Program-made: the position numbers and the translations under genes
Notes under the pieces: model-generated
What the model was told of the DNA's origin: nothing
What the model saw: only the letters and a program-made list of their open reading frames with translations
Database searches by the model: none
Source: a bacterium
GTDB taxonomy: Bacteria > Spirochaetota > JAHITG01
Assembly: GCA_028711675.1 (NCBI GenBank)
Contig: JAQTRT010000167.1
Coordinates: 1-7,178 of the forward strand
Length of the DNA stretch: 7,178 bases
Direction of reading: 5' to 3'
In this document: piece after piece, positions 1 through 5,913 of the stretch
How positions within the stretch are numbered: the first letter of the stretch is position 1
How the letters are laid out: the number at the start of each line of letters is the position of its first letter

Positions 1-65
1 TGTTCGCCGTTTATCTCCATCTTCACGGCCGATCTCAGAATATCACGGATACTGAATAAGCTCAT
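1..65 (-). CDS. Ferritin-like / rubrerythrin-family protein, N-terminal fragment (cut by window edge)
   Basis: Only the first 21 codons are visible; the gene continues past base 1. They read MSLFSIRDILRSAVKMEINGE, which resembles the first helix of ferritin-like diiron proteins of the rubrerythrin group. In these, a 'A..ME..GE.FY' helix contributes the first metal-binding glutamate, here probably Glu17. The ATG at 63-65 is preceded by AAGGATGG about 7 bases upstream, the same SD-like string found before the permease gene of this operon. It starts 16 bases after the flavodiiron protein stop, so it is probably the last or next gene of the same transcript. A diiron peroxide-reducing or iron-storing protein would fit with FprA and rubredoxin. 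With so few residues the family call is tentative. Confidence 0.6.
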   Translation of the reverse strand, partial: MSLFSIRDILRSAVKMEINGE

Positions 66-81
66 GGGGCTTCCATCCTTT

Positions 82-1266
82 TCAGGTTATTTTAAGCTCC
101 TGATGCTTCAGAAGGATTTGGTCAGCCAGCTGGTCAAGGGCCTTCAGGCCGTCGGCCTTGGGATAACCTTTGACGAGGACCTGGGGCAGGACCTCCGCCT
201 TCAGGTTCGTCAGCATCCCCGTGATGGTCTCCGCCAGTCTGCCTCCCCAGCCGAAAGAACCGATGAGGGAAAGGAACTTTGTTTTAGGCCGCAGGGCATT
301 GACCAGAAAAGCCGCGTAAACCGCGGCAGGATGGGGACCGGCCAGGACCATGGGAGTTCCCAGGACTATGGTGGCGGCATCGACCAGATTAATGGCCAGC
401 TCGCCCAGGTCTGTCTTGGTAAGATTGAAAGGCTTGACCGTGATGTTCCTCCGCATCAGAGCTTCGGTAAAATATCCGGCCATGCGGGCCGTACTGCCGT
501 GCATGGACACGTACGGAAGGAGTACTTCGTTCTTCACCTGGTCCGAGGTCCAGTCCTTATAAGCGCGTATGACGAAGTCCGGACGTGTGTACACAGGGCC
601 GTGACTCGGTGCGATCATGCTGATCGGGATCCCGTCCAGTTTCTCCAGATTGGTCCGGATACTGCTCCGGAACGGCATCATGATCTCGGCAAAATAACGC
701 TTGGCCGAACGGATGACGATCTCTTCTTCTTCCGTAAAGAGCCTGCTGGCGGCCAGATGGGAACCGAAAAAATCGCAGCTGAACAGGATCTTCTCTTCGC
801 GCAGGTAAGTGACCATGGTCTCAGGCCAATGCACCCACGGTGTCAGAATGAACTCAAGGGTATATGACCCCAGGGAGAGCGTCTCCCTGTCCTGGACCGT
901 GATGAACTTATCCTCCGGGATCAGGAGGAGGTCTTTCAGAAAGTCCCTGCATTTGGCATTAGTCACTACTTTAGCCGCGGGAAAGAGCTCCAGCATCCGG
1001 GCCAGGCTGCCGGAATGGTCCTGCTCCGCATGGTTGGCTATGAGATAATCTATTTTTTTGATCTTCAGCTCATTCAGGTGATCGATGAGGTCCTGGACCT
1101 TCTCAGGGTCAACGGTATCAATCAGAGCCGTTTTTCCGGACCCTTTGACCAGATAAGCGTTATAGGTGGTACCGTCAGGCAGGGGGATAAGCTCATCGAA
1201 CAGTCGCCGGTCCCAGTGCAGGGCGCCCACAGAAAAAATACCGGCTTTGATCTCAAAAATTCCCAT
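82..1266 (-). CDS. fprA: Flavodiiron protein (A-type flavoprotein, FprA/ROO family)
   Basis: A cytoplasmic enzyme reducing O2 to water or NO to N2O with electrons from rubredoxin. The 394 residues match the usual length of the simple two-domain form. Residues about 1-248 form the metallo-beta-lactamase-like domain with a complete set of diiron ligands: His79-x-Glu81-x-Asp83-His84, His146 (in PWVHWPE), Asp165 (SCDFFG) and His222 (APSHGP). The C-terminal flavodoxin domain follows, with an FMN phosphate loop at SMHGSTARMA (254-263), GTPMVLAGPHP (303-313) and GSFGWGG (336-342). There is no fused rubredoxin or flavin-reductase module, so partners must be separate, and they are the two genes just upstream. 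The ATG follows the rubredoxin TAA with no gap. Its SD (GGAGG, 1272-1276) lies inside the last rubredoxin codons, so translation is probably coupled. Whether O2 or NO is preferred cannot be read from the sequence. Confidence 0.97.
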   Translation of the reverse strand: MGIFEIKAGIFSVGALHWDRRLFDELIPLPDGTTYNAYLVKGSGKTALIDTVDPEKVQDLIDHLNELKIKKIDYLIANHAEQDHSGSLARMLELFPAAKVVTNAKCRDFLKDLLLIPEDKFITVQDRETLSLGSYTLEFILTPWVHWPETMVTYLREEKILFSCDFFGSHLAASRLFTEEEEIVIRSAKRYFAEIMMPFRSSIRTNLEKLDGIPISMIAPSHGPVYTRPDFVIRAYKDWTSDQVKNEVLLPYVSMHGSTARMAGYFTEALMRRNITVKPFNLTKTDLGELAINLVDAATIVLGTPMVLAGPHPAAVYAAFLVNALRPKTKFLSLIGSFGWGGRLAETITGMLTNLKAEVLPQVLVKGYPKADGLKALDQLADQILLKHQELKIT

Positions 1267-1428
1267 TTAATCCTCCGGTTCGAAAGAATCTTTAGCTGCC
1301 CCGCAGACAGGACAAACCCAATTGTTTGGTATGGATTCGAACGCTGTGCCGGGATTGATCCCGGAATCAGGATCGCCCTTGGCCGGATCGTAAATATAAC
1401 CGCATACCGTACATCTGTATTTCTTCAT
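1267..1428 (-). CDS. Rubredoxin
   Basis: A 53-residue one-iron electron carrier. All four iron ligands are present: Cys6-TV-Cys9-Gly and Cys39-PV-Cys42-Gly, each in the standard knuckle, with the family's YIYDP segment after the first pair and the NNWVCP aromatic segment before the second. Length and cysteine numbering match classical stand-alone rubredoxins. It starts 11 bases after the flavin reductase stop. Its SD, AAGGAG, overlaps that stop codon and is followed by an A-run leading into the ATG. Its own stop abuts the FprA start. By position it carries electrons from the flavin reductase to FprA. In Hrb proteins the same domain is fused to the reductase; here it is a separate gene in a different reading frame. 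Confidence 0.97.
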   Translation of the reverse strand: MKKYRCTVCGYIYDPAKGDPDSGINPGTAFESIPNNWVCPVCGAAKDSFEPED

Positions 1429-1439
1429 TTTTTTTCTCC

Positions 1440-1958
1440 TTATGTTTTTCCGGTATTGATGTATGTAGGCGCTGTTTTCGGAGAAAGTCCCTTTTTCACC
1501 TGGTGGTAGTACGTATAGGTCATGGGTTCGCCCTGTGCCAGGATATCCGCGTCCACCAGCCGACCCACGATCAGATCATGCGATCCGGCGTCCCTGAACT
1601 CACCCGTTACTTCACATTCCATGTATGCCAGCGTGTGGTCAAGTACGACAGGGACCCCGGTCTTTCCTGTCCGGAACCGGACATCCTTGAATTTTTCAAT
1701 ATTCCGGCCGGACTTGAATCCGAAAGTACCGATGAAAGGCATGGGTGTATCCTGGCCCAGCACGGAGAGGGAAAAAAAACCGGACTGCTTGACGTACTCA
1801 TAGGTCAGGTTCTGCTTATTAAGGCAAATGGCTATCTGGACAGGCTCGGACGTAACCTGGAATACGGTATTGGCGATCTGGCCGTTGAACTTCCCCTCCT
1901 TGAGGGAACCGACGATATAAAGACCGTAACTGATGCAATACAAAGCTGATAAATTCAA
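1440..1958 (-). CDS. Flavin reductase-like protein (flavoredoxin / unfused Hrb reductase domain)
   Basis: An FMN-binding split-barrel protein of 172 residues. It probably passes electrons from NAD(P)H to rubredoxin. Recognisable blocks are ALYCISYGLYIVGS near the N-terminus, FNGQIANTVFQVTSEP and ICLNKQNLTYEYV (flavin-binding core), PFIGTFGFKSGR, and the C-terminal EPMTYTYYHQVKKG followed by SPKTAPTYI. These closely resemble the reductase half of clostridial Hrb, from memory of the family. I place the start at TTG (1956-1958): a perfect AAGGAGG lies 6 bases upstream and MNLSALYCISYGL is the family-like N-terminus. A longer reading from an upstream TTG would translate the SD itself. It follows the permease by 21 bases and precedes rubredoxin by 11. 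A stand-alone flavin reductase with another acceptor is possible, but the context favours rubredoxin. Confidence 0.93.
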   Translation of the reverse strand: MNLSALYCISYGLYIVGSLKEGKFNGQIANTVFQVTSEPVQIAICLNKQNLTYEYVKQSGFFSLSVLGQDTPMPFIGTFGFKSGRNIEKFKDVRFRTGKTGVPVVLDHTLAYMECEVTGEFRDAGSHDLIVGRLVDADILAQGEPMTYTYYHQVKKGLSPKTAPTYINTGKT

Positions 1959-1964
1959 AGGGAA

Positions 1965-1971
1965 CCTCCTT
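1965..1971 (-). promoter_or_regulatory. Shine-Dalgarno site that sets a TTG start for the flavin reductase
   Basis: AAGGAGG (minus strand) followed by the 6-base spacer TTCCCT and then TTG. It is the strongest ribosome site near this gene and excludes the upstream in-frame TTG, which would put the site inside the coding region. Confidence 0.85.
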
Positions 1972-1979
1972 ATCAAGGA

Positions 1980-3221
1980 TCATTTGATCCTGGATACTAC
2001 TGTGTAACCGGCTTTTTCAACGGCCGCCCGGATATCGGCCTCGGTCCGGTCACCGGTTACTTCCACTTCTTTCTTCTTCAGATCAATGTTCACACCGCTC
2101 ACTCCTGACAGGGACTGAAGAGAACCCTTGATTGTTTTTACACAGTGCCGGCATTCCATGTCCGGAACACTGAAGATCATCCCTGTATGCATGATCTTTT
2201 TTCCCCGCTGCCGGAAGAACGCGTTCAGGATAAAAAAAACGAGCAGGATACCGGAAACGGTATTAACCCACTCCGGCATCATAAGCATCCCGGGCATAAA
2301 GTATTTAATGTCCTTGCCGGCGGAAAACCATATCGAATCAAGGAACATCCCGGACAGGACAGCCGTTACGGTTATGGAAAAAAGATAGATTACAAGGGAC
2401 CGCTTACCCAGTTTTCCCAGAACGAACGAGATCGTGGCCGTATTGCTGGCAGGTCCTGTAATCAGAAAGACCAGGCCGGCACCCGGCGTCATCCCTTTCA
2501 GGATAAGGGAAGCGGCAATGGGGATCGATCCCGTGGCGCAGACATACATGGGCAGCCCGATGAGGACCATCAGGGGATAAGCCAGTTTCGGGTCTCCCAG
2601 ATACTGCTGGATGAGGGAGGTCGGGACCAGATAGCTGATCAGCCCGCCGATCACAACGCCCAGAATGATCCATTTTCCTGTATCCCCGACCAGGTCGAAA
2701 AAAGCGTACCGGAACATGGCTTTAATCCGGACAGACAGGCTATGGCTGTGGGGATCAGTCTCGCTGCAGACCGTGCAGGAAAATCCTTCCTGCATGGGCT
2801 TCTCCTTCTCATGGTCGCCTATCATGGTGAGTGTTCCGGCAAGGAAACCGGCCAGCAGAGCGGCAACAGGCCTGATAACGGCAAAGACAGGGCCCAGAAG
2901 GGAATAAGTAGCCAGGATGGAATCAACACCTGTTGCGGGCGTGGAGACCAGAAAAGCCATGGCAGCCCCTTTACCAGCCCCTTCTTTACGCAGATGAGCG
3001 GTCACAGGTATCACACCGCAAGAACATAAGGGTAAAGGCACACCGAACAAGGATGCCTTGGTTATGGAAGCAAGATTATTCCTGGAGAAATGTTTATAGA
3101 TCTTCTCGCGCGGGATAAGGATATAAAGGATGCCTGCCACAAAGAATCCGAACAATAGATAAGGGGACATCTCAGCCAGAAGAGACCAGACAGCAAGAAA
3201 TAAACCTTCTATTGTCCGCAT
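1980..3221 (-). CDS. Heavy-metal permease (PF03773-type, SO_0444-like) with C-terminal HMA domain
   Basis: An inner-membrane transporter of 413 residues, likely exporting a soft metal or metalloid. The permease family signature FGVPLPLCSCGVIP puts Cys66-Ser-Cys68 in a membrane segment. It is followed by STPATG (93-98) and, in the second half, by MYVCATGSIPIA (Cys228) and TGPASNTATIS (256-266), giving two related membrane bundles. The loop between them (about 135-165) holds Cys149-TV-Cys152 and His158/His160, a possible metal site. Residues about 347-413 form a heavy-metal-associated (HMA) domain with Met355-Glu-Cys357-Arg-His-Cys360. I chose the ATG at 3219-3221, preceded by AAGGATGG. An in-frame ATG at 3249-3251 lacks a good SD and would add ten residues. 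Relatives export arsenic species (ArsP) or Cu/Zn (SO_0444); which ion is moved here is unknown. It is the first gene of the operon. Confidence 0.9.
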   Translation of the reverse strand: MRTIEGLFLAVWSLLAEMSPYLLFGFFVAGILYILIPREKIYKHFSRNNLASITKASLFGVPLPLCSCGVIPVTAHLRKEGAGKGAAMAFLVSTPATGVDSILATYSLLGPVFAVIRPVAALLAGFLAGTLTMIGDHEKEKPMQEGFSCTVCSETDPHSHSLSVRIKAMFRYAFFDLVGDTGKWIILGVVIGGLISYLVPTSLIQQYLGDPKLAYPLMVLIGLPMYVCATGSIPIAASLILKGMTPGAGLVFLITGPASNTATISFVLGKLGKRSLVIYLFSITVTAVLSGMFLDSIWFSAGKDIKYFMPGMLMMPEWVNTVSGILLVFFILNAFFRQRGKKIMHTGMIFSVPDMECRHCVKTIKGSLQSLSGVSGVNIDLKKKEVEVTGDRTEADIRAAVEKAGYTVVSRIK

Positions 3222-3305
3222 AATTTTTCCATCCTTGGTATACCATACCATTCGAGCTGCCCTGCTGAACAGTCTTCATTGATATACTTCACTTAAACGC
3301 GACAA

Positions 3306-3331
3306 CCATGACATATAAGCACTTATCATGG
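3306..3331. promoter_or_regulatory. Bulged inverted repeat over the operon promoter (candidate operator)
   Basis: CCATGA (3306-3311) pairs with TCATGG (3326-3331) and TAAG (3316-3319) with CTTA (3322-3325). The centre is CA and there is a 4-base CATA bulge on the left. The repeat covers the -10 box and much of the -35/-10 spacer, where a repressor or MerR-like regulator would bind. I do not recognise the sequence as a known operator. It is not GC-rich and has no T-run, so it is unlikely to be a terminator. Confidence 0.4.
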
Positions 3332-3339
3332 ATCGTCAA
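3312..3339 (-). promoter_or_regulatory. Candidate sigma70-type promoter of the permease-FprA operon
   Basis: On the minus strand TTGACG (3334-3339) is followed after 16 bases by TATATG (3312-3317). Transcription would begin near 3305 and leave a leader of about 85 bases before the permease ATG. The promoter lies just after the stop of the upstream ECF S-component gene, so the operon need not depend on read-through. Confidence 0.6.
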
Positions 3340-3352
3340 CAGGAAACAAGCA

Positions 3353-3883
3353 TTATTTATTATCAAGGATCCCCCGGAACAGATTGATACAGCACGGCAA
3401 GAGGAACAGCTGGAGGATAAGCCCCGGCATATTCTGCTTTAAGCCTTGAAAGAAAAAAGAGATATTCTTATCCATGATCAGGAAAAAGAGGGCCAGCAAC
3501 AGCCTGGAGAGGATGAGGCTGAACAGGATCGATAAAAACGCGTTCCATTTCCATTGTCTGAAAGAAAGACCGGCTAAAAGCCCGAGCAGCAAGTATTCCG
3601 GTATCATCATTTTCAGGGCAGGCAGGAGAGGCATACCGGAAATAAAATGGTTCAGGAGAGGAATGAGGATGCCCGAAAGGATCCCCGTTTCCCATCCGAA
3701 TAATGCGCCTGCCAGAAGCACGATAAAAGGGATCGGCAGAAGACTGCGCCCCAGTTCCGGGCCAGCGGCCAGGTGGATCAAGTTAGGAACAGCCACACCC
3801 AGAAGAAGGATAAGGACAAAGAGGGCTGCCCTTGTCCTGCTCTTCCATCCGGATAAGGAACCTGAATGATTTGTGGTATTCAT
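3353..3883 (-). CDS. ECF transporter S-component-like integral membrane protein
   Basis: A 176-residue, strongly hydrophobic protein with about five or six membrane segments (roughly 19-38, 47-62, 64-80, 86-106, 113-138, 150-170). The stretch PIPFIVLLAGALFGWETG, followed by GILSGILIPLLNHFISGMP and then MMIPEYLLLGLLAG, resembles the substrate-binding S subunits of energy-coupling-factor importers, which pick up vitamins or other micronutrients. No EcfA ATPase or EcfT gene is in the window, so it would use a shared module encoded elsewhere. I place the start at the ATG at 3881-3883, with GGGAGG 6 bases upstream. The ATG at 3889 touches the SD, and a longer TTG-started frame would run into the inverted-repeat element. 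Substrate unknown. A riboflavin role is tempting beside two flavin enzymes, but nothing in the sequence shows it. Confidence 0.75.
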   Translation of the reverse strand: MNTTNHSGSLSGWKSRTRAALFVLILLLGVAVPNLIHLAAGPELGRSLLPIPFIVLLAGALFGWETGILSGILIPLLNHFISGMPLLPALKMMIPEYLLLGLLAGLSFRQWKWNAFLSILFSLILSRLLLALFFLIMDKNISFFFQGLKQNMPGLILQLFLLPCCINLFRGILDNK

Positions 3884-3912
3884 GGTCATCCTCCCTCGAT
3901 TTGGTAAATCTA

Positions 3913-3940
3913 AAATTACTCCTTTCTTTTCGAATGTCAA
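3913..3940 (-). promoter_or_regulatory. Candidate promoter of the ECF S-component gene, -35 from the repeat element
   Basis: On the minus strand TTGACA (3935-3940) and TAATTT (3913-3918) are 16 bases apart, with a predicted start near 3906 and a short leader carrying the GGGAGG site. The -35 box lies in the outermost 9-base arm of the inverted-repeat element. Confidence 0.5.
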
Positions 3941-4070
3941 GGAAAAAGGGGGACGGTGCTTGACATTTTGACATTTGACATTTTTTCGTACATCAAATGA
4001 AAAAATAAAATATACAATATGTCAAAATGTCAAGCACCGTCCCCCTTTTTTCCCCTTTTCTCTTGACATT
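3933..4070. repeat. Long inverted-repeat element (REP/MITE-like) between divergent genes
   Basis: Two perfect 32-base inverted arms, 3943-3974 and 4019-4050, flank a 44-base AT-rich centre. Read inward, each arm runs A5-G5-ACGGTG-CTTGACA-TTTTGACAT. Outside them lies a second inverted pair, AATGTCAAG (3933-3941) and CTTGACATT (4062-4070). Seven copies of TTGACA or its complement occur, at 3935, 3960, 3968, 3975, 4020, 4028 and 4063. No open reading frame of note lies within. The G-run plus ACGGTG end with a hairpin-forming layout recalls extragenic palindromes mobilised by IS200/IS605-like or REP-associated Y1 transposases, but that link is from memory. It could instead be a cruciform or a dense protein-binding array. 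It is not a normal terminator, because both flanking genes read away from it. Confidence 0.85.
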
Positions 4071-4090
4071 GTTTTTATCTTTTCTAACTT
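4063..4090 (+). promoter_or_regulatory. Candidate promoter of the SAM hydroxide adenosyltransferase gene, -35 from the repeat element
   Basis: TTGACA (4063-4068) and TAACTT (4085-4090) are 16 bases apart. The predicted start of transcription falls at about 4096-4097, on or next to the ATG, which would make the mRNA leaderless. The -35 box is the mirror image of that of the divergent ECF gene and sits in the outer arm of the inverted repeat. Confidence 0.5.
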
Positions 4091-4096
4091 ATCTGC

Positions 4097-4885
4097 ATGA
4101 ATTATGACTTCATCGTATTACAGACCGATTTCGGGCTCAACGACCATTTTGTCAGTGTGGTGAAAGGCGTTATCTATACCATCAATCCCGAAGTCAGGAT
4201 CATTGACCTGACCCATCAGATCCAGCCCCAGAACATTATGCAGGCAGGCTTCCTCCTGAAACATTCCCATGTTTATTTCCCGGCAAGGTCCATCTTTGTC
4301 AGTATCGTGGACCCGGGCGTGGGTACCGGACGGGAGATCATCCTGCTCCAGAAAGGGAACCAGATCTTCCTGGCGCCGGATAACGGCCTCCTCACCCTGG
4401 TCGCGGATGATCCCCATACCCGTGCATATCAGCTGACAATCCCCAATAAATACCTGAAACATCCTGTTTCCCAGACCTTTCACGCCAGGGATATCTTTGC
4501 TCCCATGGCCGCATACCTCAGCAAAGGGATCAGTATCAAGACCGTTACCCGGCCTATTCCTGAAATGAAAAAACTTGAATTCCCTGATGTAAAACTGGCG
4601 CGGAATGAAATGACGGGAAGCGTGATCTATGTGGACCATTTCGGCAACCTTATCACCAATATCACAAAAGATCTTTTCTTTGAGTTCATTAAACTGAAAG
4701 GGACCTTTTACATCCAGGTCCACAACCATAAGATCACTGCTCTCTCCCGCAATTATTCCATCAGGGAAAAGGCAGGGGCCTTGTTCAACAGCTTTGACCT
4801 GCTGGAGATATTCTCGCCCGGCCAGGAGGCTGCGCAGGTCCTGAAGGCCTCCGGCGGCGAAGAGGTCCGGGTCCTGACAAAATAA
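4097..4885 (+). CDS. S-adenosyl-L-methionine hydroxide adenosyltransferase (DUF62 / SAM hydrolase family)
   Basis: A cytoplasmic enzyme splitting S-adenosylmethionine with water to give adenosine and methionine; it is related to fluorinase and chlorinase. At 262 residues it has the usual family length. The N-terminal domain has LQTDFG (Asp11, adenosine contact), DLTH (37-40), VDPGVGTGRE (71-80) and APDNGLL (93-99), then TFHARDIFAP (127-136). Asp72, Arg79 and His129 fit the Asp-Arg-His water-activating set that separates hydroxide transferases from halogenases. The C-terminal domain has DHFGNLITNI (180-189) and NSFDLLEI (231-238). The only plausible start is the ATG at 4097. No SD precedes it, unlike the neighbouring genes, which agrees with the leaderless prediction. 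It is divergent from the ECF S-component gene and has a separate promoter from the downstream serA. Its cellular role, perhaps SAM disposal or nucleoside salvage, is not settled for the family. Confidence 0.95.
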   Translation: MNYDFIVLQTDFGLNDHFVSVVKGVIYTINPEVRIIDLTHQIQPQNIMQAGFLLKHSHVYFPARSIFVSIVDPGVGTGREIILLQKGNQIFLAPDNGLLTLVADDPHTRAYQLTIPNKYLKHPVSQTFHARDIFAPMAAYLSKGISIKTVTRPIPEMKKLEFPDVKLARNEMTGSVIYVDHFGNLITNITKDLFFEFIKLKGTFYIQVHNHKITALSRNYSIREKAGALFNSFDLLEIFSPGQEAAQVLKASGGEEVRVLTK

Positions 4886-4892
4886 AAATAAT

Positions 4893-4920
4893 TTGACAAA
4901 AGAAAAATATTCATTAACAT
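4893..4920 (+). promoter_or_regulatory. Candidate promoter of the phosphoglycerate dehydrogenase gene
   Basis: TTGACA (4893-4898) and TAACAT (4915-4920) are 16 bases apart in an AT-rich gap, with a predicted start near 4927. That leaves a leader of about 34 bases holding the AGGAGG site at 4946-4951. It starts 7 bases after the upstream stop, so serA can be expressed independently of the adenosyltransferase gene. Confidence 0.6.
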
Positions 4921-4960
4921 GATTTAAGTTCATCAAATCCAGAACAGGAGGGAAGTAAAC

Positions 4961-5878
4961 ATGGCTGCAAAAGTACTGGTATGTGATTCCATATCCGAAG
5001 ACGGGATAAAATACATGAAGGATAACGGTCTGGATGTAACGGTCAAGACCGGAATGACCCCGGACGAACTGATCGCCAACATCAAGGAGTACAACGCCAT
5101 TATCGTCAGAAGCGCCACCAAGGCCACAGCTGACGTCATCGCGGCCGCGGATAACCTGAAACTGATCGTGCGCGGCGGCGTAGGCGTTGACAACATCGAT
5201 GTGAAAGCAGCGGAAAAAAAGAAGGTCCAGGTAAGGAACACACCGGGCGCTTCCACGGTTTCTGTCGCAGAACATACCATGGCACTTCTCCTGTCCCTGG
5301 TCAGGCAGATACCGGCCACGGATAAAAGCATGAAGGAAGGCAAATGGGAGAAAAAAAAATTCGAGGGCACAGAACTGTTCGGCAAGACCCTTGGCCTCAT
5401 CGGTTCCGGCCGGATCGGGACAGCGGTCGCCAAACGCTGCCAGGCCTTTGAAATGAAAGTCATGGCTTATGATCCTTATGCCGATGACAAAACCCTTCTG
5501 GCCGGCAACATCAAACCCGTTAAGGACCTGGATGAACTGCTCAGGCAGGCTGACATCGTCTCTCTCCATATACCCAAGACCGAGGAGACAAAGAACATCC
5601 TCAACAAGGAAAGGATCAGCAAGATGAAAGATGGTTCTATCATCGTCAATGCCGCACGCGGCGGTGTTGTGGATGAAGAAGCCCTGGCAGAAGCCTTGAA
5701 ATCAGGAAAGCTATACGGCGCAGCCCTGGACGTTTTCTCAACCGAGCCGCTGCAGAATTCGCCGCTTACAGGACTGTCCAACGTTGTCCTGGCCCCTCAC
5801 ATCGGCGCAGCCACTAAAGAAGCGCAGAAACGGATCGGCCTGGAAGCAGCTAAGACCATTGTAGAATTCTTTAAATAA
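4961..5878 (+). CDS. serA: D-3-phosphoglycerate dehydrogenase, short form (2-hydroxyacid dehydrogenase family)
   Basis: A cytoplasmic NAD-dependent enzyme, probably oxidising 3-phosphoglycerate to 3-phosphohydroxypyruvate, the first step of serine synthesis. The 305 residues hold only the substrate and nucleotide domains. Visible are the phosphate-contact segment IVRSATK (48-54), RGGVGVDNID (71-80), the dinucleotide loop Gly148-x-Gly150-x-x-Gly153 with Asp171 at the end of the second strand (NAD over NADP), and the catalytic Arg233 (NAARGGVVDE), Glu262 (STEPL) and His280 (PHIGAAT). The C-terminal ACT and ASB regulatory domains of long SerA proteins are absent, so serine feedback through ACT is not expected. 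The ATG at 4961 has AGGAGG 9 bases upstream. Other acids such as hydroxypyruvate/glyoxylate or D-lactate are possible for the fold, but the phosphate-contact residues favour PGDH. No serB or serC lies nearby. Confidence 0.88.
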   Translation: MAAKVLVCDSISEDGIKYMKDNGLDVTVKTGMTPDELIANIKEYNAIIVRSATKATADVIAAADNLKLIVRGGVGVDNIDVKAAEKKKVQVRNTPGASTVSVAEHTMALLLSLVRQIPATDKSMKEGKWEKKKFEGTELFGKTLGLIGSGRIGTAVAKRCQAFEMKVMAYDPYADDKTLLAGNIKPVKDLDELLRQADIVSLHIPKTEETKNILNKERISKMKDGSIIVNAARGGVVDEEALAEALKSGKLYGAALDVFSTEPLQNSPLTGLSNVVLAPHIGAATKEAQKRIGLEAAKTIVEFFK

Positions 5879-5913
5879 GCAGGGATGATCTAAAACGATA
5901 AAAAAGAAGGGGC

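Noticed and set aside
1970..1981. Direct repeat TTATCAAGGATC, also at 3360-3371
   Set aside because: A 12-base match is expected about once by chance in a window this size, and both copies are explained by coding or start-site sequence.
1977..1990. Small palindrome GGATCA-TT-TGATCC at the permease stop
   Set aside because: Only 6-base arms with a 2-base centre and no T-run; it cannot be a terminator and the reductase gene follows closely.
3175..3279. Possible 35-codon upstream reading frame in the permease leader starting at 3279
   Set aside because: It overlaps the permease start in another frame, has no clear SD and no recognisable product.
3884..3940. Upstream extension of the ECF S-component gene from a TTG at 3940
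   Set aside because: That TTG is part of the TTGACA box of the inverted repeat, and a GGGAGG site at the right distance supports the ATG at 3883.
3943..4050. Inverted repeat as a bidirectional intrinsic terminator
   Set aside because: Both flanking genes are transcribed away from it, and the 44-base loop with 32-base arms is unlike an intrinsic terminator.
4118..5569. Long open frame of 483 codons on the minus strand
   Set aside because: It is antisense to two confidently identified plus-strand genes, matches no family I know and has no SD; it is a shadow frame.
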